Below are positions 1 to 4,498 of a DNA stretch of 8,511 bases, piece by piece. Position numbers and translations under genes: made by a program. Every line of letters starts with the position of its first letter. Within the stretch, counting starts at the first letter, position 1. Below the pieces are notes generated by a model. That model did no database searches. It was not told the origin of the DNA and saw only the letters and a program-made list of their open reading frames with translations. The stretch is taken from positions 1-8,511 of the forward strand of contig JAEYAG010000249.1 in NCBI GenBank assembly GCA_023451265.1, read 5' to 3'. The DNA is from Actinomycetes bacterium. Lineage in GTDB: Bacteria > Actinomycetota > Actinomycetes > Actinomycetales > Microbacteriaceae.

Positions 1-5
1 ACAGG

Positions 6-455
6 TCACAGCAGGTCGTCGACGGCGATGGTCCGCAGGCCCCGGTCGTGCAGCACGAACTGTGCCCGCAGGGCGACGCCCGCCTCGCGGCAGTCGCGTG
101 CCATCGCCCGTGCCCACGCCAGATCTCCCGCGCGCAGCGCGCTGCTGCCGCGGCGCTCCCAGACGAGCACGATTCGTTCGGCGTCGCACATCTCGGAGAA
201 GGCGGCGAAGCGCGCCGCCAGGAGTCGGGAATGGGTGAGCGTGCCGAGGTCGGCGGTGTCGCACTCCGCATCCGGGTCGCTCGGGTAGTCCTCCAGCGGC
301 AGGAGCGGTCCGGTCACGCGGTCGTCGGCGCCGAGCATGATCACCCAGACCTGCCGCATGTTGGCGCGCTCGAGAAGACGCGAGAGAAGGTCGGCGAGGT
401 CGTCGTCGGTGGCGAGCACGCGCTCGGGTGACAGGAGAGGATCGATGTTCTTCAT
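6..455 (-). CDS. Hypothetical small soluble protein
   Basis: A 149-residue protein that I do not recognise. It has no signal peptide and no membrane segment. An acidic N-terminal half contains a hydrophobic strand (VWVIML, about residues 36-41) followed by a GADDRVTG turn. A second strand (RIVLVWERRG) lies near 96-105, then a helix with alternating charges and a final strand-like stretch (LRAQFVLHDRG). This suggests a small alpha/beta fold. I chose the ATG at 455. The frame is open upstream to a TTG at 515, but that start would add about 20 residues of Arg/Gly-rich sequence that do not look like protein. No good Shine-Dalgarno precedes 455; a partial -10-like CATCGT sits exactly 6 nt upstream, weakly suggesting a leaderless start. 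It follows the NYN gene on the same strand after a 95-bp gap. The reading frame and codon pattern support a real gene; the function is unknown. Confidence 0.7.
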   Translation of the reverse strand: MKNIDPLLSPERVLATDDDLADLLSRLLERANMRQVWVIMLGADDRVTGPLLPLEDYPSDPDAECDTADLGTLTHSRLLAARFAAFSEMCDAERIVLVWERRGSSALRAGDLAWARAMARDCREAGVALRAQFVLHDRGLRTIAVDDLL

Positions 456-505
456 GCCGCAACGATGACCGCCGACGACGCCCCGTGGGAGGACAACCCC
501 GCGGA

Positions 506-515
506 TTGTGGACAA
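506..515 (-). other. DnaA-box-like site in the gap between two genes
   Basis: The minus strand reads TTGTCCACAA, which contains TTGTCCACA, the preferred DnaA box of high-GC actinobacteria. The 10-mer also has self-complementary TTGT/ACAA ends. A partial copy, GGACAAC, occurs 19 bp away at 491-497 and again at 510-516. One box does not make an origin. It could be a regulatory or DnaA-titration site, or chance. The gap 456-550 holds nothing else I can name. Confidence 0.25.
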
Positions 516-550
516 CTCGCGCGAACCCCCGCCTGGGGAGGAGGCGATGG

Positions 551-1105
551 TCAGCCGAGGAACTGGGCCGGGTCGAACTCCTCGATCGGGATGACACGCA
601 CCCGCGGCAGCACGGCGTCGAAGGCGTGCACGTCGTACTCGAGGTCGAAGAACTCGATGCCGGGCACCGAGGTGAACTCGCCGCTGCGGAACTCGTGGAA
701 CCCCAGCATCCCGACGCGCCGGCCGGGGCCCGTGAGCACCGCGAGGTCGTCGACGAAGTCGCGATCATGGCTGACGAGCACGACATCGGCATCCCGCTCG
801 CGCAGCGCCTGGAGCGTCCGCTGGATGGCGAGGTCCACGACCTTCGCCTCGGCCGGCCCCGACAGCGGCACGGGTGTGTAGCCGAGGGCGAGCAGGGCCT
901 GCACGAACGGCATCGGCAGGTGCGTCGTGGCGTTGAGGAAGAACAGGCCGCGCACGTCCTGGTGCCACCGCTCCTCGAGGAACGTCAGCAGCCGGTCCCA
1001 GCGCGGTCGCTCGTCGGGCTGCGGGCGGCGCCCGAGGATCGACCCGCCGAGCGTCGCGTCGATGTTCTCGCCGTCGACGAGGGTCCAGGTGATCCGCTCC
1101 GACAC
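551..1105 (-). CDS. NYN domain-containing protein (putative PIN-like ribonuclease)
   Basis: A 184-residue single-domain protein of the NYN branch of the PIN-like nuclease superfamily, which typically cleaves RNA with metal-bound acidic residues. Visible motifs are the N-terminal strand and acidic cluster TLVDGEN (residues 8-14, D11), KVVD (88-91, D91), and SHDRDF with DD (112-120, D114 and D116) in the usual order and spacing. Helices separate them and an acidic tail ends in EEFDPAQFLG. There is no membrane segment, so it should be cytoplasmic. The start is GTG at 1105, preceded by a strong Shine-Dalgarno GAAGGAGG a few bases upstream; this is one of the few classical ribosome sites in the window. 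A TAGCGT -10 candidate about 42 bp upstream suggests its own promoter with a short leader. The family is well supported; the substrate is unknown. Confidence 0.88.
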   Translation of the reverse strand: MSERITWTLVDGENIDATLGGSILGRRPQPDERPRWDRLLTFLEERWHQDVRGLFFLNATTHLPMPFVQALLALGYTPVPLSGPAEAKVVDLAIQRTLQALRERDADVVLVSHDRDFVDDLAVLTGPGRRVGMLGFHEFRSGEFTSVPGIEFFDLEYDVHAFDAVLPRVRVIPIEEFDPAQFLG

Positions 1106-1109
1106 AGGG

Positions 1110-1117
1110 CCTCCTTC
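1110..1117 (-). promoter_or_regulatory. Ribosome binding site of the NYN gene
   Basis: The minus strand reads GAAGGAGG, then CCCT, then the GTG start at 1105. This is an almost perfect match to the anti-Shine-Dalgarno, and it decides in favour of the GTG start over any internal start. Confidence 0.75.
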
Positions 1118-1146
1118 GGCATCCGTCGCACTGCGCGACGCTCCGA

Positions 1147-1152
1147 ACGCTA
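1147..1152 (-). promoter_or_regulatory. Candidate -10 box for the NYN gene
   Basis: The minus strand reads TAGCGT, matching the actinobacterial TANNNT -10 pattern. Transcription would begin near 1140, giving a leader of about 35 nt that contains a small hairpin (arms CGTCGC at 1124-1129 and GCGACG at 1135-1140) before the Shine-Dalgarno. No convincing -35 is visible; that position overlaps the palindrome at 1161-1184. Confidence 0.35.
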
Positions 1153-1160
1153 TCAGGGGG

Positions 1161-1184
1161 CGGATGCCGGGACCCCGGCATCCG
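1161..1184. terminator. 24-bp perfect palindrome after the small membrane-protein gene; possible terminator
   Basis: The arms CGGATGCCGGG (1161-1171) and CCCGGCATCCG (1174-1184) are exact reverse complements around AC. On the minus strand this lies 6 nt after the stop codon of the 59-residue gene and just upstream of the candidate NYN promoter, the right place for a terminator separating the two. There is no run of U after it, so it would be a U-less actinobacterial hairpin. It could instead be a protein-binding site. The arms contain the GGATGCC word common in this window. Confidence 0.45.
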
Positions 1185-1190
1185 TCGCAC

Positions 1191-1370
1191 TCAGTCGGCG
1201 CGGGAGGAGAACGCGCCGCGCAGCAGCAGGAAGACCACGAGAGCGACCACCGCGACGACGGCGAGCTTGCCGATGAACCACAGCACGCTGAACAGCACGT
1301 CGACGAGGACCCAGGCGATCACCACCGCGACGATGACGCCGACGACGGTCCACAGCGTGCTCTTGTTCAT
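1191..1370 (-). CDS. Small two-helix membrane protein
   Basis: A 59-residue protein from ATG at 1370 to TGA at 1193-1191. Residues about 7-30 (WTVVGVIVAVVIAWVLVDVL) and about 31-50 (WFIGKLAVVAVVALVVFLLL) form two strongly hydrophobic segments split by a short turn near WFIGK. A short Arg/Ser/Asp tail (RGAFSSRAD) follows, so it should be a hairpin in the cytoplasmic membrane. Small actinobacterial membrane proteins of this type are usually hypothetical and I assign no function. Support for a real gene comes from the uniform hydrophobic pattern, clean start and stop, and a TAGGCT box exactly 6 nt before the ATG. There is no useful Shine-Dalgarno beyond a too-close GGAG. It is divergent from the lactonase gene and upstream of the NYN gene on the same strand, separated from it by a palindrome. 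Confidence 0.7.
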   Translation of the reverse strand: MNKSTLWTVVGVIVAVVIAWVLVDVLFSVLWFIGKLAVVAVVALVVFLLLRGAFSSRAD

Positions 1371-1376
1371 GACTCC

Positions 1377-1382
1377 AGCCTA
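1377..1382 (-). promoter_or_regulatory. -10 box for a leaderless start of the small membrane-protein gene
   Basis: The minus strand reads TAGGCT, then 6 nt, then ATG at 1370. This places the transcription start on the A of the ATG. No clear -35 is visible. The lack of a well-spaced Shine-Dalgarno fits a leaderless mRNA. Confidence 0.55.
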
Positions 1383-1399
1383 TGCGTCCCCCGCGCCCG

Positions 1400-1405
1400 T
1401 ACGAT
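1400..1405 (+). promoter_or_regulatory. -10 box for a leaderless start of the lactonase gene
   Basis: The plus strand reads TACGAT (TANNNT), then CGAAGC, then GTG at 1412. The transcription start would be the first base of the GTG. The opposing TAGGCT box lies exactly 17 bp away, so each promoter's -35 position coincides with the other's -10. Confidence 0.6.
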
Positions 1406-1411
1406 CGAAGC

Positions 1412-2440
1412 GTGAGCACCGCATCCCTCGTCCTCGTCGCGAACGCCGGCGACGGCACCATCTCCACCTTCCGCCTCGCCGACGATCGCCTCACCCGCCT
1501 CGCCGTGACGGGCGACCTCACCGGCTGCTCGACCTTCGCCGTCGACGCGTCCCGCGACCTCGTCTATGCCGCCGTCAAGGGCGAGCCGGCCGGCATCGTG
1601 ACCCTGGCCCTCGATCGCGACCGCGGAACGCTCACCCCGCACTCGCGCCTGGACCTCCCCGCCGGCGGCATGAACTACCTCGCCCTCACGCGCGACGGCA
1701 CCGGTCTGCTCGGCGCCAGTTATGGCGGCGGCTACGGCATCAGCTGCCCCGTCGCCGACGGGACGGTGGGAGCCCCCGTCGCGCGGATCTCCTACCCGAA
1801 CCTGCACTCGGTGCTGCCGAGCGCCGACGGCCGCTTCGCCTACTTCGTCTCGCTCGGCGCCGACCTCGTCGCACAGTACGCGCTGGGCGACGAACTCGAG
1901 CTGACCCCGCTCGACCCGCCGACGGCCGCTGCCCCTGCCGGCAGCGGCCCGCGTCACCTCGTGCTGAACGACGCGCAGGATGCGGTGTACGTCATGACGG
2001 AGTTCTCCGGCGAGGTGCTGCACTACGCCCGCGACACCACCGAGGGAACGCTGCAGCTCGCCGGTTCGGCGACCGCCTACGACCGCTCGAAAGACCTGGG
2101 GCACAGCGTCTTCGGAGCCGATCCCCTCGCGCACCACTACATCTGGGGAGCGGACCTGCACTGGGGCGCAGAGGGCGCTGTGCTGTGGGCGTCCGAGCGC
2201 ACCGAGAGCACGCTCGGGGCGGTCGCGGTGGCCGAGGACGGCACGGTGAAGGATGCCGAGGCGTTCATCGTCACGGAGCAGCAGCCGCGCGGATTCGCGC
2301 TGAGCGCCGACGGCCGATACCTCGTCGCCGCGGGCGAGAAGTCGACGACCGTCTCGCTGTACACGGTCGACGGCGAGCGGTTGGAGCTGCGCCAGCGCAT
2401 CGAGACCGGCCACGGCGCGAACTGGGTGCGGTTCGTCTGA
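1412..2440 (+). CDS. Lactonase family beta-propeller protein (6-phosphogluconolactonase/YbhE-like)
   Basis: A 342-residue protein of the seven-bladed propeller lactonase family, close to the roughly 330-residue length of E. coli Pgl. Characterised members hydrolyse 6-phosphogluconolactone in the oxidative pentose phosphate pathway; others act on different lactones. Visible family features are repeated blade ends of the type SADGRFAYFVSLGADLVAQY (137-156), a conserved His in NLHSVLPS (132), GPRHL (179-183), VMTEFSGEVLHY (194-205), PRGFALSADGRYL (292-304) and the closing GANWVRF (335-341). There is no signal peptide, so it is cytosolic. I chose GTG at 1412 over the in-frame ATG at 1382 because a TACGAT -10 box lies 6 nt before it and the extra residues (RPPRPYDRS) look non-coding. 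It is monocistronic and convergent with the toxin gene. It is not beside zwf or other pentose phosphate genes here, so the exact substrate is uncertain. Confidence 0.85.
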   Translation: MSTASLVLVANAGDGTISTFRLADDRLTRLAVTGDLTGCSTFAVDASRDLVYAAVKGEPAGIVTLALDRDRGTLTPHSRLDLPAGGMNYLALTRDGTGLLGASYGGGYGISCPVADGTVGAPVARISYPNLHSVLPSADGRFAYFVSLGADLVAQYALGDELELTPLDPPTAAAPAGSGPRHLVLNDAQDAVYVMTEFSGEVLHYARDTTEGTLQLAGSATAYDRSKDLGHSVFGADPLAHHYIWGADLHWGAEGAVLWASERTESTLGAVAVAEDGTVKDAEAFIVTEQQPRGFALSADGRYLVAAGEKSTTVSLYTVDGERLELRQRIETGHGANWVRFV

Positions 2441-2442
2441 GC

Positions 2443-2475
2443 CGCGCGAGTGCGCGCGCCCGGTGCGTTGCGCCG
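2443..2475. terminator. Two tandem hairpins in the convergent gap between lactonase and toxin genes
   Basis: The 42-bp gap contains CGCGCG/CGCGCG arms (2443-2448 and 2453-2458, loop AGTG). Next comes a 6-bp stem CGGTGC/GCGCCG (2461-2466 and 2470-2475, one G-U pair, loop GTT). Neither has a U tract. Their place between two converging genes fits a shared bidirectional terminator, but such stems arise easily at this GC content. Confidence 0.3.
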
Positions 2476-2482
2476 CTCGACC

Positions 2483-2893
2483 TCAGCCGAACACCTCGAT
2501 CGCGCATCGCACGCCCGGTGGGCGCGCGAGCCGCGCATCCGCGGTGACGAGCGTCGCCCCGATGTGCTCCGCCAGGGCGACGTAACCCGCGTCGTACGTC
2601 GACAGGTTGCTGCGCATCTCCCAGGCACGCTCCCCCAGCGACTCCCACGCCCAGAGGTCGATCGGCATCCGTCCCGCCTGTTGCCGGGCCGCCGCCGCCT
2701 CCGCCTCCGTGAGGACACGCCCCGCGACGAGCCCCCGCAGGGCGGAGTCCACCTCGACCGGCAGGATGTGCGGCGCGTGGAGGACCGTGTTCGCCAATCG
2801 AGTGGCCAGCCGGTCGCCTTCGTCGTGGGAGGACGCGACGAGCAGGACGACCGCCGACGCGTCGACGACGACCAGGTCGTAGCCGTCTGTCAC
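2483..2893 (-). CDS. vapC: VapC-type PIN-domain toxin
   Basis: A 136-residue PIN-domain ribonuclease of the type II toxin-antitoxin class; VapC toxins cleave tRNA or rRNA and stop translation. All four expected acidic residues are visible: D11 in VVVDASA, E47 in LPVEVDSALR, D101 in STYDAGYVALAEHIGA, and D119 in LVTADARLA. The STYDAGYVALAE and TLVTADARL blocks are highly typical of actinobacterial VapC. The length is normal and the fold appears complete, so it is probably active. The start is GTG at 2893, one base after the antitoxin stop codon, so translation is presumably coupled to the upstream antitoxin gene. There is no separate promoter. The gene converges on the lactonase gene. The family call is strong; the RNA target is unknown. 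Confidence 0.92.
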   Translation of the reverse strand: MTDGYDLVVVDASAVVLLVASSHDEGDRLATRLANTVLHAPHILPVEVDSALRGLVAGRVLTEAEAAAARQQAGRMPIDLWAWESLGERAWEMRSNLSTYDAGYVALAEHIGATLVTADARLARPPGVRCAIEVFG

Positions 2894-2894
2894 C

Positions 2895-3128
2895 TCAGCG
2901 CCGCCCCGCCCGCACCGCTTCGGCGATCACGTCCCCGCCCGTCGCGGGATACGACAGCGCGTTCAGACGCGCGCGTGTCACGGCCTCCGCCGCACTCGGA
3001 GTGCGCGCCAGGCGGATGAGCTCCGCGCTCAGGTACTCCTGCAACGAGCGTCCGGAGCGGGCCGCGCGGGCCGCGAGTTCGTCGCGGACATCGTCGGGCA
3101 CGTTGCGAACGGTGATGGCGATGGACAT
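2895..3128 (-). CDS. vapB: VapB/FitA-type ribbon-helix-helix antitoxin
   Basis: A 77-residue antitoxin. The N-terminal segment SIAITVRNVPDDVRDELAARAARSGRSLQEYLSAELIRLA (2-41) is the FitA-like ribbon-helix-helix pattern: a short beta strand for DNA contact, then two helices. The Ala/Arg-rich C-terminal part (about 42-77) should wrap the toxin. Members of this family neutralise the partner toxin and repress their own operon. The start is ATG at 3128. An upstream in-frame start at 3167 would place the promoter inside the gene and add a non-conserved cysteine-rich stretch. A perfect TATAAT lies exactly 6 nt before the ATG and there is no Shine-Dalgarno, so the message is probably leaderless. The toxin gene follows after one base. 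Confidence 0.9.
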   Translation of the reverse strand: MSIAITVRNVPDDVRDELAARAARSGRSLQEYLSAELIRLARTPSAAEAVTRARLNALSYPATGGDVIAEAVRAGRR

Positions 3129-3130
3129 GC

Positions 3131-3146
3131 CTGCATTATAGCTGCA
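3131..3146. promoter_or_regulatory. Candidate autoregulatory operator over the toxin-antitoxin -10 box
   Basis: CTGCA occurs at 3131-3135 and 3142-3146, one helical turn apart. The inner TGCA halves also read as an inverted pair flanking the TATAAT box. Ribbon-helix-helix antitoxins bind short paired sites over their own promoter, so this placement is suggestive. The half-sites are only 4-5 bp, so the evidence is modest. Confidence 0.35.
3135..3140 (-). promoter_or_regulatory. Promoter of the toxin-antitoxin operon (TATAAT)
   Basis: The minus strand reads TATAAT, the bacterial -10 consensus and the best promoter hexamer in the window. It is followed by GCAGGC and the antitoxin ATG. A -35-like CTGTCA (4 of 6 to TTGACA) lies 18 bp upstream at 3159-3164. 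The transcription start is predicted at the A of the ATG. Confidence 0.7.
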
Positions 3147-3202
3147 CGGGAAGCACAGTGACAGCATCCCGTCGTGTCCGAGCTCCCTGATAGACCGATG
3201 TC

Positions 3203-3592
3203 ATGACAGCGACAAGCGATTGGCTCGACGGCTATCTCACGGCGTGGCGCACGAAGGATGCCGACGACATCCGCGCCATCTTCACCGACGACGCCGAGTA
3301 TCTGTTCCATCCCTACGACGCCGAGCCGCTGCGCGGCATCGACGCGATCATCGCGTCATGGCAGGAGCCCGAACCGGCCGAACCGGTGGTCGACTTCGAG
3401 GTGCTCATCGAGGACGACCGTCTCGGCATCGTGCGCGGCCGCACGGAGTACCCGGGCCACGCCACCTACCTCAACATGTGGGAGGTGCACCTCGCCGACG
3501 ACGGCAGGGCGCGCCGGTTCGTGGAGTGGTACATGAAGGTACCCGAAGACGACGACGCCGCCGGGGCGACCGGCGGCGACGTCACTTCGTGA
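3203..3592 (+). CDS. SnoaL-like / NTF2-like family protein
   Basis: A 129-residue protein with the SnoaL/NTF2 cone-shaped fold pattern. Residues 6-30 (DWLDGYLTAWRTKDADDIRAIFTDDA) form the opening helices, followed by EYLFHPYDAEPLRGIDAIIASW (32-53). The final strands contain VDFEVLIEDDRLGIVRGRTEYP (63-84), LNMWEVHLADDGRARRFVEWYM (90-111). The family includes polyketide cyclases, isomerases and many unassigned ligand-binding proteins, so the fold is recognised but not the reaction. No signal peptide is present. The acidic tail (EDDDAAGATGGD) looks disordered and is encoded by a 9-bp inverted repeat. There is no Shine-Dalgarno before the ATG at 3203; an imperfect -10-like TAGACC lies exactly 6 nt upstream. 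It is divergent from the toxin-antitoxin operon (74 bp) and convergent with the SDR gene (9-bp gap). Confidence 0.82.
   Translation: MTATSDWLDGYLTAWRTKDADDIRAIFTDDAEYLFHPYDAEPLRGIDAIIASWQEPEPAEPVVDFEVLIEDDRLGIVRGRTEYPGHATYLNMWEVHLADDGRARRFVEWYMKVPEDDDAAGATGGDVTS
3556..3578. terminator. Hairpin at the 3' end of the SnoaL-like gene, possible shared terminator
   Basis: The arms CGCCGCCGG (3556-3564) and CCGGCGGCG (3570-3578) pair perfectly around GGCGA. The hairpin lies inside the last codons of the SnoaL-like gene, ending 11 nt before its stop, and 23 nt beyond the stop of the converging SDR gene. It could terminate the minus-strand MFS/SDR transcript and slow plus-strand read-through. No U tract is present. 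Confidence 0.4.
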
Positions 3593-3601
3593 GGGCGGGG
3601 C

Positions 3602-4498
3602 TCACGGCGACGGAATGCCGCCGTTGACGTTGAGCGTCTCGCCGAGCACGTAACTCGACTCCGCCGAGGCGAGGAACACGTATGCCGGCGCGAGCTCCGC
3701 GGGCTGGCCCATGCGGCCGAGCGGGGTGTCCTTGCCGAACTCGTCGAGCTTCTCCTCGGGCTGGCCGTAGCTCGGCTGCAGCGGGGTCCAGATCGGCCCC
3801 GGTGCGACGGCGTTCACGCGGATGCCCTTCGGCGCGACCTGCTGCGCGAGTGCCTTGGTGAACGCGTTGATCGTCGCCTTGGTCGAGGCGTAGTCCACGA
3901 GGACATCCGACGGCTTGTACGCCTGGATCGACGTGGTGTTGATGATCGCCGAGCCCGGCTTCAGGTGCGGCAGGGCGGCCTTGGTGATCCAGAACATCGC
4001 GTAAACGTTGGTCTTGAAGGTGTCGTCGAACTGCTCGTCGTCGAGGGTCTCGAGGTCCTCGTTGAAGACCTGCTTGCCGCCGTTGTTGACCACGATGTCG
4101 AGGCCGCCGAGACCGTCGACGGTCTTCGCCACCAGATCGCGGCAGTACCCGGCATCCTTCAGGTCGCCCGGAAGAGTCAGCACCGTGACGCCCGCGTCGC
4201 GCAGGATGCCGGCGATGCGCTGCGCGTCCTGCTCCTCGTCGGGCAGGTACGAGATCGCGACGTCGGCGCCCTCCCGGGCGAAGGCGATCGCGGTGGCGGC
4301 GCCAATGCCGGAGTCGCCGCCGGTGATGAGGGCCTTGCGCCCGGTCAGCCGGCCGGTGCCGCGGTAGGAGTCTTCGCCGAGGTCGGCCCGAGGGTCGAGT
4401 TTCGCGTCGAGGCCGGGCTCGGGCTGTCGCTGCGCGTGCGGCTCGATGTCGGCGTACAGCTTCGCGGGATCGGTGAGGGTGTACTGGTCGCGAGTCAT
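3602..4498 (-). CDS. SDR family oxidoreductase, YghA/general-stress-protein-39-like
   Basis: A 298-residue short-chain dehydrogenase with a long N-terminal extension (1-52) typical of the YghA/GSP39 group. The extension contains LYADIEPHAQRQPEPGLDAKLDPRADLGEDSY before the Rossmann domain. Visible residues are the cofactor loop TGGDSGIG (59-66), NNGGKQ (138-143) where classical SDRs have NNAG, N164 in KTNVYAMFW, S190 in NTTSIQAY, Y203 and K207 in YASTK, and the PGPIWTPLQPS segment (233-243). The catalytic tetrad is therefore complete. These enzymes are NAD(P)-dependent carbonyl/alcohol oxidoreductases, often induced by stress; the substrate is unknown. Its ATG overlaps the MFS stop codon as ATGA, so it is probably translated by coupling. 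It is the last gene of the operon and converges on the SnoaL-like gene. Confidence 0.9.
   Translation of the reverse strand: MTRDQYTLTDPAKLYADIEPHAQRQPEPGLDAKLDPRADLGEDSYRGTGRLTGRKALITGGDSGIGAATAIAFAREGADVAISYLPDEEQDAQRIAGILRDAGVTVLTLPGDLKDAGYCRDLVAKTVDGLGGLDIVVNNGGKQVFNEDLETLDDEQFDDTFKTNVYAMFWITKAALPHLKPGSAIINTTSIQAYKPSDVLVDYASTKATINAFTKALAQQVAPKGIRVNAVAPGPIWTPLQPSYGQPEEKLDEFGKDTPLGRMGQPAELAPAYVFLASAESSYVLGETLNVNGGIPSP
4495..4498 (-). other. ATGA stop-start overlap linking MFS and SDR genes
   Basis: On the minus strand the SDR ATG (4498-4496) shares bases with the MFS TGA (4497-4495). No strong Shine-Dalgarno precedes the SDR start, which fits termination-reinitiation coupling. This establishes a single operon. 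Confidence 0.8.

Larger units (their letters stand above)
1118..1191 (+). repeat. Direct repeat of a 15-mer, two copies 59 bp apart
   Basis: GGCATCCGTCGCACT occurs at 1118-1132 and again at 1177-1191. The first copy lies in the leader of the NYN gene. The second overlaps one arm of the palindrome at 1161-1184, and its last base is the first base of the neighbouring gene's stop codon. Both copies contain the over-represented GGCATCC word, so the repeat may be a local duplication or a remnant of a small repeated element. Confidence 0.6.

Noticed and set aside
456..550. LexA-type SOS box near CGAAC at 522-526
   Set aside because: The partner half-site GTTCG is not present at the required spacing on the same strand.
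1367..2413. Long minus-strand open frame (348 codons) opposite the lactonase
   Set aside because: The composition is Gly/Arg/Val/Glu-rich with no recognisable motifs. It is a shadow of the lactonase gene, which has clear propeller motifs on the plus strand.
4062..4085. NNGG in place of NNAG in the SDR as a damaged active site
   Set aside because: The related YghA-type proteins also deviate at this position (a GKQ segment follows in both), and Ser190, Tyr203 and Lys207 are intact, so this looks like family variation.
4137..4210. Cluster of GGCATCC words as a possible short repeat array
   Set aside because: The copies are irregularly spaced, in different orientations and inside codons of the SDR gene, so there is no array structure and nothing like CRISPR.
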